The notes under the pieces: model-generated
Seen by the model: only the letters and a program-made list of their open reading frames with translations
Databases searched by the model: none
Told to the model about the DNA's origin: nothing
Position numbers and translations under genes: made by a program
Shown here: piece by piece, positions 8,204 through 16,440 of the stretch
Position numbering within the stretch: the first letter of the stretch is position 1
Layout of the letters: every line of letters starts with the position of its first letter
NCBI GenBank assembly: GCA_000310025.1
Contig: FN648778.1
Coordinates: forward strand, 24,680-41,119
DNA length: 16,440 nucleotides
Origin: Ectocarpus siliculosus
Lineage: Eukaryota > Sar > Phaeophyceae > Ectocarpales > Ectocarpaceae
Reading direction: 5' to 3'

Positions 8204-8993
8204 GCTCCAGCAGTCACTGGGTCGTCCGCCTCTGGCCCTCGAAAACCCGCTCTCACCAGGTGTGCTAATAAACTTCGAGTGGGCCTCAAGCCTACTGCGG
8301 TGGATTCTCCGGGTTGTTGGTGTTGAGAGTGTCCTGATGGCTTGCATGGGGCCCGTTTCATTTCCACCAAGCGCAGTTCACAGCTCGCAACAATCGGAAA
8401 GCTATCAAGCCTGCGAAGCCTCTTGGAAGCGCGAGACCCGACGGATGTCTCGGAAAAAAACGGCGTTGCGCCCCTTCGTTTGTTCGTCTGCCGGTCGGTC
8501 GCTTGGTCGCCGTGCTATGCTAGCCTTGGTCTCAGCCATCCAGGTGGACCTGGTGGAGGGCAAACGTGAGTTGAGTGTGGCAAGTGTCACACCGACGATC
8601 GTTGCGAAACAGGAGTTCGTTGGCGGTCGTGGTGAATCTCGGACCCCTGTGTAGCGGCAACATGCACGTGTTGGCATTCCCATTGATTCGTATCGACCCC
8701 GCCAACAGTCTTCGTAGGGGGTCAGCAAGGAACATAATTTTGTGTGAGTCATCCCACCCACGCTGGACCTCGACTTTGCCGCTTGAGGCATGTTTTCAGG
8801 GCGCCCCCGCCGGGGTTTTCCCGGAGGAATGCACAGACGGTCCCCACCCTTTCTTCGTCTGGTCCTTCCTTCGATGGTGTTTGGCTTGATTGTTGTTTCT
8901 GATCGCCAGAAGGCCTCAGTATTTTGTCCCGCGTCCACCGTAAACGTCGAAACTAACGTGCTCGTTTCGGTCAATGCTCACGACCTACTGTAG
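8202..8993 (+). CDS. Candidate two-exon gene, 185 residues, unknown product
   Basis: Exon 1 is 8202-8565: ATG then LQQSLGRPPLALENPLSPGV and WASSLLRWILRVVGV, 121 codons plus one base, ending GGCAAAC|GTGAGTTG (strong donor, phase 1). The intron is 234 bp and ends GGCATGTTTTCAG. Exon 2 is 8800-8993, in phase: RPRRGFPGGMHRRS, then a hydrophobic LPSMVFGLIVVS, and ASTVNVETNVLVSVN, ending TAG inside a CTACTGTAG palindrome. Two long frames joined by good sites in matching phase are the support. Against it, the composition is Ser/Arg-rich, no domain is recognised, a different frame of exon 1 looks like an ankyrin repeat, and the minus strand is also open from 8974 to 8405. The 27-bp repeat ends at the ATG. 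Confidence 0.27.
8327..8565 (+). pseudogene. Ankyrin-repeat-like stretch, probably a fragment
   Basis: In the frame one base ahead of the 185-residue model, the region 8390-8490 reads LATIGKLSSLRSLLEARD followed by DVSEKNGVAPLRLF. This follows the ankyrin pattern: A..G.L..LR.LLE, then D, then NG..PL.L. A stop lies at 8324-8326, and CACAG|CTCGC near 8389 could be a splice acceptor that begins exactly at the helix. After the motif no second repeat follows. With the same GTGAGT donor at 8566 (phase 2) and the TTTTCAG acceptor at 8799 the frame would continue to a stop near 8901. It may be a one-repeat exon of a real gene or a decayed copy. Ankyrin genes are numerous in many protists; only one repeat is visible here. 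Confidence 0.3.
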
Positions 8994-9516
8994 TCGCCGT
9001 CCCCAAGTGTTTGGGAGCGATTTGAGGTGGTGGTTTGCGTGATGGCGCTGAGATTCGAAACGTGTCGCCAAGGTCAGAAAACGTCCGAGGGTATCAACAA
9101 ACTTAGGGCGGCCGTGGACCTCCCACGAGTTGTTTCTCCTAGCTCTCCTTCCAAACACCGATGGAGACATTGGAATTATGTTTCATGTGTGCGAAGTCCT
9201 CCATCTATTGTTCGACAGAGTTGGGGCCTCATGGTTTACGGAATTGCCCCCCGGTTCTTGCCCCGTCCCGTTGCTGATTTCAACCCCGTGCCACACAGGG
9301 CTGATTGAGCTTCCGTCGGGGGTCAGGTGCATGTGGAACGACCTGCCGCACGGCCTCCAGTTCGCGATTCTCTTTCTGGTGAGATACGCTCTTGTCGTCG
9401 AGTACGATATTTTTCTTGGGGCAAAGTTAGTTTACGGCTGTGGTGCAACAAGCGTGAAGATCTCGACACGTGTCTACCATCTGTATGCTGCTGGCGCTTG
9501 TGTCGTAACACGCATG
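8994..9516. other. No supported gene
   Basis: The plus frame 9130-9597 is open for 155 codons but begins with TTG. It contains LPSGVRCMWNDLPHGLQ. An acceptor-like TTTCTCCTAG at 9142 and donor-like CTG|GTGAGA at 9379 would bound a 237-bp exon, but I found no neighbouring exons. Its length is within chance. Confidence 0.35.
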
Positions 9517-9991
9517 TCAGCAGGAAGGATCGTGTCGCCTCCTCAAAGTGACCACCGGGGTCTCGGTCTCGAAGGCTCGAGTGTCTTTGAGTCGTAAACC
9601 GAAGTCTCGGTCTCGCCGGCTCGAGAGCCATTGAATTCCAGTATCAGCCGAAGTCTTGGTCTCGACGGCTCGAGTTCTTTGAGTGCTCAACCGAACACCG
9701 AACCTGCGCTAATCGTGCGCAATAACAATGTGCCTCGGCTCACACGCGCAGATGCTGGGCATTCTGTACGGAGTCAATCGACTCTTCGACAAAGCCGACG
9801 AGGCTATGTACTCTCGCCTGACCTGCGCCACGGCAGAGCTACTGAGAGAGAGGAGGCACCACGACGCTCCCCAAATACTCTAGCTAGCCGAACAAGAAGC
9901 GGAGTCCACACGAGAGAAGAAACAAATGCCCTGAGAAGGGTTTGGGTGTGGATACGAGCCCGTGTCCGCATTGGACCATCGCTGTCATCAG
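9517..9991 (+). repeat. Dispersed decayed element, copy 1
   Basis: This stretch shares several collinear blocks with 12438-12783: TCAGCA..AAGGATCGTnTCGnCTCCT at the start, a 26-bp block at 9734-9759 with two mismatches to 12515-12540, a TCCACACGA..AGAAACAA block, and AGCCCGTGTCnGCATTG near the end. Copy 1 keeps a 51-codon frame from ATG 9729 (MLGILYGVNRLFDKADEAMY, then SRLTCATAELLRERRHH) before TAG, and the frame continues beyond it with LAEQEAESTREKK. It looks like the remnant of a coding sequence or of a transposable element. No reverse transcriptase, integrase or terminal repeats are seen. Confidence 0.6.
9560..9695. repeat. Three-unit minisatellite, 43-49 bp units
   Basis: Units 9560-9603, 9604-9652 and 9653-9695 each start GTCTnGGTCTCG, contain GGCTCGAG, and end CCGAA. 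The array interrupts the dispersed element: copy 2 at 12438-12783 lacks it, so it expanded in copy 1 or was lost from copy 2. Confidence 0.85.
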
Positions 9992-10128
9992 CGCACCGCG
10001 ATTGCCCCTCTCGGTTGACCGAAAGTTGCTGGGACTAGGACGCTATCAGATTCGTTCTCTGAACGGCGGTTCCCTGGATCAGCAACGAGTGGGCGGTTTC
10101 TCGCTCGGTCTGGTAGCTAAAATACATG

Positions 10129-10442
10129 CATGGGGGCACATCTGTACGCTCTCGGTGTTCCTAGCACCCACGGAGAACTAGCCGAAGTGGAGGAAATCGG
10201 GCCCTCCACACCCACCTACCTGCAGCCCCATCTGCACCGACACCGTCTTGACGATGGAGACAAAGACGGGTCTTTGTCTCCAACGTCAATACGGTGTCTT
10301 GACTCCAAGGTTATGACGTCCGATTTCGAGCGGTGTTGGTGCAGATGAGGCTGCAGGTGGGTGTGGAGGGCCCCATTTCCTCCATTTTGTCTTGTTCTCC
10401 GTGGGTGCTAGGAACGCCGAAAGGGCAGAGATGCCCCCCATG
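10129..10442. repeat. Imperfect inverted repeat of about 314 bp with inner hairpin
   Basis: The left arm 10129-10266 pairs with 10271-10442. The arms are about 80 percent alike over most of their length, with a perfect 22-bp block at 10157-10178 matching 10394-10415 and a long block around the GGGCCCTCCACACCCACC sequence. The centre (10256-10266 with 10271-10281, loop CGGG) is perfect. The right arm has about 40 extra bases near 10299-10338, bordered by a repeated ACACCG, which suggests an internal duplication or a deletion from the left arm. This is the form expected of a foldback or MITE-like element, or of a long hairpin RNA source. No clear target-site duplication was found. Confidence 0.85.
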
Positions 10443-10791
10443 ACATTGGAGACGAGACTCCAATTTTTGCGCGTGCGCGGGTGAGCGCATGCGCGCGATA
10501 TTCCTGTTTTCCCATGCTTTTGCCAGTAGAGAGGTACCAACGCTTGCGTGGGTCGCTCGATCGAGGGAGAGACCTGTCACCACAGGTTCGGTGATTTTCC
10601 TCAGAACAGTAACAGTTGACCGTAGTTGACACAGCTTCAGGTGGATGCAGAAGTACTGTAGGATCCTGCACTGGAAAACGGATATATTATCTGTAAATTA
10701 CATACGGTAACCCCCCAGGGCCGATTCACCCAGAGGGGAATTCATTGGATTTCATGCGTTTTCTTTCTGTCTTTCCTCCTTCGCATTTATT
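10443..10791. other. No supported gene; small hairpin and GC-alternating stretch
   Basis: ATTGGAG and CTCCAAT (10445-10464) form a small stem followed by T5. The 10470-10497 stretch alternates GCGCGTGCGC and GCATGCGCGCG. The minus frames here mostly extend out of the inverted repeat and are not evidence for a gene. Confidence 0.4.
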
Positions 10792-11187
10792 TTAGCATCG
10801 CTCGTCGATTTGCTTCATTTTCATATCTACATATATTTTCTCCCATGTCTCGCCTATGTACCTCTTTGTGTACAAATCCGTAACCACGGGAGACCAAATT
10901 GGAGCATAGAAGGTACTCAGCAGCAATCGGAAAGTGTTGTTACCGTTCATTGCCGTGGTCCATTTATCTTTACTTTGTTTGTGGTGGGTAGAAGCAAATT
11001 GCAACGCGTAGATGCCAAGGATGCCGGAAGAGGCTTGCCCCTGGTACCTCATTTTCACTGCGGATGACGGCCCGGTTGGCTGAGACCTGCAATATTCAAT
11101 TACCCAACGGTTGGCGAGGTCTACCGTATTAAATTTCCCCAACTTATTGATGAAAGGCAAGGGCCTTCGGTCGTGTTCACATTTGGG
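10792..11187 (-). CDS. Candidate coding frame or exon, up to 131 codons, unknown product
   Basis: This frame is open from just after TGA at 11188-11190 down to TAA at 10792. It sits in a relatively AT-rich stretch where stops should be frequent, which makes its length more notable than similar ones elsewhere. It reads INKLGKFNTVDLANRWVIEY, then MRYQGQASSGILGIYALQFA, NNTFRLLLSTFYAPIWSPVV and a Lys-rich end. There is no early ATG: the first Met is inside, so this would be a terminal exon or the remnant of a longer gene. AATAAA overlaps the stop. NTVDLANRW faintly recalls the VDLADR stretch near the end of PiggyBac-type transposases, but the following residues do not support that. I do not recognise the family. 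Confidence 0.28.
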   Translation of the reverse strand, partial: PKCEHDRRPLPFINKLGKFNTVDLANRWVIEYCRSQPTGPSSAVKMRYQGQASSGILGIYALQFASTHHKQSKDKWTTAMNGNNTFRLLLSTFYAPIWSPVVTDLYTKRYIGETWEKIYVDMKMKQIDERC

Positions 11188-12437
11188 TCACAATATTTTA
11201 GTGCACGTCTCACGTATCAGTTCTATAGTAAGTTAAGACCGGGAGTGTGTTTGTGCTTTTCTTGATATGATATCATCATCGATCGGCATTGCCACTGGCC
11301 GATCATGGCGCTATGTCAAGGCACTACGCACTCCGACGTACATAGTTTGAGAGATGGTTACCCTTGCGTCGGGGTGAACAGGAGTGAACATATATATATA
11401 GTGACGGTTGCTGATCGACGATGATGAAAATGAGCAAGGCTTTTTGTATTTTTTTTGGTGAAGGCTGCCCACTAAAAAGAGTGATCCGCTTGAAGGACGG
11501 CCCACTGGAGAGAAGAATCTTCGTTTCCTCGTGGGTGCTTGATTTTTTCCGGCGTTTACAGGTCAACCGTAATTTTTTTATGGAAGCGAGGGCCCGGTGG
11601 TTGGTCTGGGGCCACAGTAGTAGCAGTCAAGGCCATTGAGGTGTTCGGTAGTATCCTAAGGATCCGCAGCGAGGTGATGTGATCACTCATTCGCTGTGCT
11701 TCTTGTTTGAGTGAATATGTGAACGTTGGCGGGAGCTGGAGCAAAGTGTGGGCCAGGATGACCTCTAGTACATGCAGGTGTCGTTGTTTTGTAAGCGATT
11801 GCATTAGGCTCGTCCGTGCGAGCGCAGAAATATCCAAAGGGGCCAATATATTCTTCGGCTACGACACGTTTGCGGGTGGGGGCGGGGGGAAGCACCCTGA
11901 ACGGGTTCAGTCAACACCAAGCTATCCCGCGACATACTCATTCACTATGCCTATTCCGATCCGCACCCTTCGTCTTGGAGCGTTCTCTCTCAATCTCTCA
12001 ATACCCTTGTTGGTTGTTGTCACGTCGGACCCCTCGTTACGCAGAAAACGTGATAGATCAGTGGTGTGCAGAATGGAGCTGGTACACGTGCGGCGTAGCG
12101 GTAAGCGCCGGGGGGAGGAAATCACATATCGGGAAGGAATCTAGATACCCTGGTATTGTACCGGCCACGATGCCTGCAATCGCTTCGTTCGATCGCGGCG
12201 AGGGCAAGGTGTGTAGGCTGTTGGGTTCAACCCCGGAGGAAATGAGAAGCGGACCAAATGCGCGTGCTCATGCCTCAGACTTCGACCCTCGCACGACAGA
12301 GAGGTCGTTTCACTCATCCGAGTAACTGTAGCCCGGAGAGAGCAACATCCCATCCAGTGTGTGAAATTCCGGTAGACCACGGTCGATGGTCGCTGGTGCG
12401 ACGGCCAATGTTTACGCCTTCGTCCTGAACCTTACCA
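11188..12437. other. Conflicting open frames on both strands; no gene chosen
   Basis: On the minus strand 11846-11556 is open (SLMQSLTKQRHLHVLEVILA, then HTLLQLPPTFTYSLKQEA), and in another frame 11895-11683 is open with YIGPFGYFCARTDEPNAIAY. On the plus strand a frame from 11816 is open to 12325 (169 codons, GTG at its start), and a second, from 11707 to 12144, contains a strong donor AGCG|GTAAGC at 12100. The frames exclude each other and none shows a known motif. A (TA)n-like TATATATATA occurs near 11391-11400 and T8 at 11449-11456. Confidence 0.35.
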
Positions 12438-12783
12438 TCAGCAAGGATCGTCTCGTCTCCTAGAAGAGATGGTCCCGTTTTTTCGGGCTTGTCAACACTC
12501 GCGTACGCACGCGACTCGGCTCACGCGCGCAGATGTTGGGTTTCGATTGTGTGGGGTGAATCGGGTTACGACAAGACTGACAGATCTGTACATACCTGCA
12601 CCCGTTCGGTTGGTCTGCGGCGTCCGTGGTCATACGTTAGTGAATGAGAGACCACACGCACGCACACTTTCCTTCAGCACCCGACGAGAAGCCGACTCCA
12701 CACGACAGAAACAATGCTACAGTAGTTCCGAGCGTGGTTGAGAGCCCGTGTCTGCATTGACCACCGCAGTATGTCGCCATCAG
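12438..12783 (+). repeat. Dispersed decayed element, copy 2
   Basis: The second copy lacks the minisatellite of copy 1 and has stops in the frame that copy 1 keeps (after MLGFDCVG). A shifted frame reads GVNRVTTRLTDLYIP against GVNRLFDKADEAMYS of copy 1 and STRREADSTRQKQ against LAEQEAESTREKK. One CTACAGTAG site (12717-12725) lies inside it. Confidence 0.6.
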
Positions 12784-15456
12784 TACAATCCATTACGTTT
12801 CCCATTCTCGGGTGGGCTCCAGAAAGGTCCCGGGGTAGTGACTGTCTCAGTGAAAAGCGACTGACTGAGTGACCATCCCTTCGCGTATTTTGAGTCGATT
12901 GAGTGAAAATCCACCTCGTGTATGTAGTCTTTGGAACAATCACACGCAGGAATCTGAAGTCCCGGTTTCTTGTATCACCCACACAACCTGTGGTATTAGC
13001 GCAACTAACCGTCTTGAGTATGGTCACAGACGTGCGTGCGCGTGGGCGTCGGCGATGATGGGCGCGCAGATCAGATAATATACTGTAGTTTTTCTTCAAA
13101 AGAGTGGGGAAAGTTGTCGCGGGGCTACATGGTACTGTATGACAGATGTGAAGTCAACACGTTACCGGTTGGTTGTGAAGGTTCGTCTCCAGCGAATCAT
13201 CAACCCACACAACTGTGAGAACGCGGGCGTATCGGCACTTTCTTAAGAGTTTTAGAGGTGCTGTTACCACCGATCGCATTCAACATCCCGCGTGCTCTTC
13301 TCTGCTGTAACTCGGCTACAATAGCGCTTCGAGTCTTCGGGCCTGCGGCAGGAAAATATTTGTTTCGAGATGAGATTGTTACGCCCAGGTCAGCGAAGAC
13401 AGCTGACAGCAAGAGGTTTTTGTACGACTGCCAACTGACGTGCCACACAACATGAAAAAGTTTTGCTCAAAGGATGCCATAATGGCTCAGCTCTTGCGGC
13501 TCGGCGCTCAACTAATTGCCGTGCAGACTGCTGAATTTTATTCTGGTCATGCTACACACCCCGCATCGAAGACTCCTCCTTCAATCCGCCTTTCCACCTG
13601 CCTGTGCCATGTACTGTCTTCTGTTGGCCGTACGCACACAGAACCCAATGGAGCAACCCTCTGATTCTACTTCGTACTTCGAAGTACGTTCAACTATCTG
13701 CATCTGAGACGGTCATTTTCAGAATGCCGGGAAGTGTGTGGGTGGGTCGTCATCACGAATATCAAAAGGAGACTCATGCTGTAGTCGAATCTCGGGGCTC
13801 GTGAGATTCTGCCGATACGCCGGATGCGCGTCTCCCCCCCCCTGTGGTGTTGTCCGCTCTCCACAACGGCACAGGTGGCACTAAGTAAGGTGGCTCGATA
13901 CGTCCTTGTGGTCTGTTAATTTTGCACAGGTTCACTCAATATCCCAACCTACTGATTTCGCACTGTAGACGTTGTTGGTCACAATGCTGCACACGTAAAT
14001 TACTGTTCGGTGACACACCGCGGAATGTCGATTATATTCAAGGCTTGATTTCATCCGCTCGATCACTCAATCTATCTCGTGTACAGTCTCAGGGACAACG
14101 AAATAGTGAACTGTTCACTCTGCAACCCCCCCATGTATTAGCCTACGAATCCACCCCCCCGCGACAGGAAGTGTTGCGATTCCATTGTTCAAAAACATCC
14201 CAAGGAATGTTCAACGAACGGCGTTCCATGGCATTTACAAACGATGTGAACGATCGGAAACTTCGTGTGTCCACGACTTGTTGGACCATCTCCCATGTTG
14301 CGTAACGGATGGTGCCCGTGCAAACCGTCGGCCCGCGAGAAGCTACACCACGATAATAACATCACCGACACGGCACAACGCACGAACGAATAATTTTTAG
14401 CGAATATACTACACGAGTAGGAGAAACACGCCCATGGGGTAGAAACCTCGGCACACTTGCTCTTAGTCCCCCGAGCACTCGTCGTCGCAGGCGCTTGACG
14501 CTCCGTGCTCAAAGGGGTCGTCGATTCCCCACCGCACAAGCACTATACGTTGGTTCATGCCCAACAGAAACGATGGGAGAGAGTTACAAGGAAAAGTGCT
14601 GTTATGTGGCTGCTGGGGTTGATTTCAATCGTTGCTTGGGCATGTCATCCCCAACGCCGATGTGTCCTGCAAAACTGTTGATGTACGTATTGGGGATCGA
14701 TGTATTCTTTATAACCGGGGGGGCGTGCGGACCGCTGCCGACGATATCCGGGGGTCTACATGTATGTATGCATGGTCACCAGCGGTTCAGTATTTGTCTC
14801 TATCGTGAGCTTCACTACATAGGGATAGCGCTTGGGAGGCTCAAGTCCCGACGTGGGTGACTGCAAGTTGGGGACATCTGCTTGCGGAAACCCTCACAAG
14901 GACACATCTTTGTGCGCACCGTCTTTACACGATCCTAACAACGCTTCGATCCATTTCTCAAAAAAACTTTCTACTCGACCTCGGTTGTCATGGAGCTGTC
15001 GGAATCGCCCATGAAACGACATGCACCTTGGCTACTGCAGACAGCCAGGGTCCTGGTGATGCTCTGTGTCGAGATCTCCACCACTACAACCTCAACTATT
15101 CGCCATGGGACCCACCAGCCCTACAGTATGCAGTAGCCTCTCTGTTTCCTATTTCCGTGATATAGAACATACTTCACATACATACATATTGTACATTCAT
15201 GCAACAACCGACAAGAGCGGGAAATTCGAAAAAAGGCCAAGCACCCTTTTTCTCGCCGCTCGCCCCACCTCCCCAAGCCAAGACGCGCGCATTGAGACAG
15301 ACCCAACACATTGACACATCCATCCACCGAATCGCAACCAACCCCCGACATCAACCAATAGTACACACCTAATCCTAACAGCAACACAACGGACACGCAG
15401 ACGAACGTCTCCTGACGGCGGGTGCCATTCTGCACATCCCCGTATACCCCCCCCCC
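12784..15456. other. Long interval without a supported gene
   Basis: The plus frames 14495-14860 (from ATG 14573: ESYKEKCCYVAAGVDFNRC) and 14857-15165 (KNFLLDLGCHGAVGIAHE, then HHYNLNYSPWDPPALQ) are open and read somewhat like protein, but they are within chance length, lack matching splice sites, and have no known domain. The plus frame 13922-14305 is similar. C9 lies at 13834-13842, and a 16-bp palindrome at 13673-13688. The part right of 15170 would be 3' flank of the right-edge gene. Confidence 0.4.
13673..13688. repeat. Perfect 16-bp palindrome CGTACTTCGAAGTACG
   Basis: The two 8-bp halves are exact inverted copies with no spacer. No gene model adjoins it, so no regulatory role can be argued. 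Confidence 0.7.
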
Positions 15457-15457
15457 C
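15447..15457. repeat. C11 homopolymer
   Basis: Eleven C immediately precede the tandem duplication at 15457-15545, in the 3' flank of the right-edge gene. Confidence 0.95.
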
Positions 15458-15545
15458 GCCAACCTCTAGACTTACAACTTGCCGACCAGTATTTTCCCAC
15501 GCCAGCCTCTAGACATACAACCTGCCGACTAATAGTTGTTCCCCA
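15457..15545. repeat. Two-copy tandem duplication, 43 and 46 bp
   Basis: Units 15457-15499 and 15500-15545 share CGCCAnCCTCTAGACnTACAA and CTGCCGAC or TTGCCGAC. A degenerate third start (TGCCAGACC) follows. It lies 150-240 bp beyond the stop of the right-edge gene, possibly within its 3' untranslated region. Confidence 0.8.
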
Positions 15546-15695
15546 TGCCAGACCAACCGGAGCGCCGACATCTATCTCCTCTTGCTACCTGCACGATTGC
15601 CACGCTTTCACACTACTATTTCTCCCTGGGGGCCGAGACAACTTCTTCCTAAGGCTCCACGCCATCTCATCTCTCTACAAAAAACAAAAACCGGC

Positions 15696-16440
15696 CTAGG
15701 CGGGCGCCAGCAGCCGCCGCTTCAGTGCCTCGGCAAACTCGCCGGTTCGCCTGCGCCCTACCCTTGTGTCCCCCACCACCGAGACCTCCAGCACTATCAC
15801 GGGAAGCCCGGCGTCGCCGCCGCCGCCGCCGCCACCGCCGCTGCCGCTGCCCCCGGCCTCGCCGCCGCTAGTAGCGTTGCCCTCCCCGCCGCCGCCGTCG
15901 CTGGGATTGAACGCGCTCACCCGGCCTACGGTCACACGTAATGGGGCACCGACCCCCTCCCCCCCGGGATTGAGCACCGTCACAACCGGGATCGGGGTGG
16001 TAGTGGCGGAGGGGGATGAGCGCGGAGATGACGGTGACGGTTGGGGCGACGATCCTATCTCCACCAAGCAGTCCGCTCGCCGCGGCGGCGTCTCCGTCCG
16101 CCGCCGCTGCGTGCTTCCCCCTATCGTCTCCGCTACCCATCGCACGGCGGCGAAAGCAGCGCCGGCAACAGCGCCGCCGGCAGCGGCAGCGGCAGCGGCA
16201 GCGGCGGCGGCGGCACCGCCGCTGCTGCCGACCCCGCCGTCGCCGCTGCCGTTACCGCCGGCCAGCGTTCCGGTCCCGAGCATGCCAGAGACAGCTTCCG
16301 GGTGCAGGAGAGGAACCAATCGCCGCCCCCCCCACCGCTGCCGCTCTCCTCCCGCTGTCCCGTCACTCCCGTCGCCGCCGCTGCATCCGCCCGCCCGCGA
16401 CGCAAGCCTCTGGTCCCCGTCTTGATGCAACAGTGGTGCC
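15696..16440 (-). CDS. 3' coding part of a GC-rich gene, Ala/Gly-rich protein, cut by the right edge
   Basis: The minus-strand frame is open from the window edge to TAG at 15698-15696, at least 247 codons. There is no ATG at the start (the first candidate triplet is TTG), so the gene continues to the right. Low-complexity parts are a 12-residue Ala run (around 16185-16215) and a Gly run (around 15815-15840). Between and after them are ordinary-looking segments: RWVAETIGGSTQRRRTE, then IPVVTVLNPGGEGVGAPLRV and TVGRVSAFNP, and the C-terminus GLPVIVLEVSVVGDTRV followed by RRTGEFAEALKRRLLAPA. The alternating hydrophobic strands and final basic helix suggest a folded C-terminal domain split by a glycine linker. 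I do not recognise the family. The opposite strand is also open (15766-16425, Pro/Ala-rich, starting GTG), but its product is nearly all low complexity and has no plausible folded end. An intron inside this block cannot be excluded; other minus frames are open at 16405-16133. Confidence 0.6.
   Translation of the reverse strand, partial: APLLHQDGDQRLASRAGGCSGGDGSDGTAGGERQRWGGRRLVPLLHPEAVSGMLGTGTLAGGNGSGDGGVGSSGGAAAAAAAAAAAAGGAVAGAAFAAVRWVAETIGGSTQRRRTETPPRRADCLVEIGSSPQPSPSSPRSSPSATTTPIPVVTVLNPGGEGVGAPLRVTVGRVSAFNPSDGGGGEGNATSGGEAGGSGSGGGGGGGGDAGLPVIVLEVSVVGDTRVGRRRTGEFAEALKRRLLAPA

Noticed and set aside
8405-8974. Minus-strand 189-codon frame
   Set aside because: It begins with TTG, its first ATG is well inside, it is Arg/Ser/Thr-rich without a motif, and it lies opposite a better spliced model.
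9130-9597. Plus-strand 155-codon frame with LPSGVRCMWNDLPHGLQ, considered as a leucine- or FNIP-like repeat
   Set aside because: Only a faint resemblance; no repeating period, and it starts with TTG.
10445-10468. Stem (ATTGGAG/CTCCAAT) followed by T5, like a rho-independent terminator
   Set aside because: The window is eukaryotic in character and no gene ends here. It is more likely a chance hairpin at the border of the inverted repeat.
14495-15165. Two successive plus-strand frames (14495-14860, 14857-15165)
   Set aside because: They read somewhat like protein, but lengths are expected by chance, no splice junction joins them in phase, and no motif is recognised.

Overview
This window looks like nuclear DNA of an intron-bearing eukaryote. 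A brown alga (Phaeophyceae) or another stramenopile is my best guess, but no marker gene proves it. The reasons are: no operon-like packing and no recognisable prokaryotic gene; base composition near balance with many long G or C homopolymers; (CT)n and (AG)n microsatellites; candidate genes made of short exons with GT..AG introns of roughly 70-400 bp; and a GC-rich, Ala/Gly/Pro-rich coding block at the right end. Most open frames in the middle are no longer than chance allows, so I gave weight only to frames whose splice sites and phases fit, or whose ends look like protein.

Left part (1-4230), all candidates on the minus strand: a gene running off the left edge (exons near 898-807, 627-524 and 229-1); a neat three-exon gene for a 105-residue single-pass membrane protein (2954-2175), the best interior call; a 51-52 bp-arm hairpin (3632-3748); and a small two-exon gene (4229-3908) with an (AG)19 microsatellite in its intron.

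Middle (4230-9500): two competing spliced models on opposite strands (5158-6003 plus, 6266-5559 minus), a 27-bp tandem repeat (8096-8203), and a two-exon plus-strand model (8202-8993) that overlaps an ankyrin-like stretch in another frame.

Repeat-rich part (9500-12800): two decayed copies of one dispersed element (9517-9991 and 12438-12783), the first carrying a 43-49 bp minisatellite; a 314-bp imperfect inverted repeat (10129-10442); and a relatively AT-rich 122-131 codon minus-strand frame (10792-11187).

Right part (12784-16440): about 2.7 kb with no gene I can support, then a two-copy tandem duplication and the 3' end of a GC-rich minus-strand gene that continues past the window.

I saw no tRNA, rRNA, CRISPR array, reverse transcriptase or transposase. 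I see no evidence that the genes act together as a system; the notable signals are the hairpins, the dispersed decayed element, and an over-represented CTACNGTAG palindrome.
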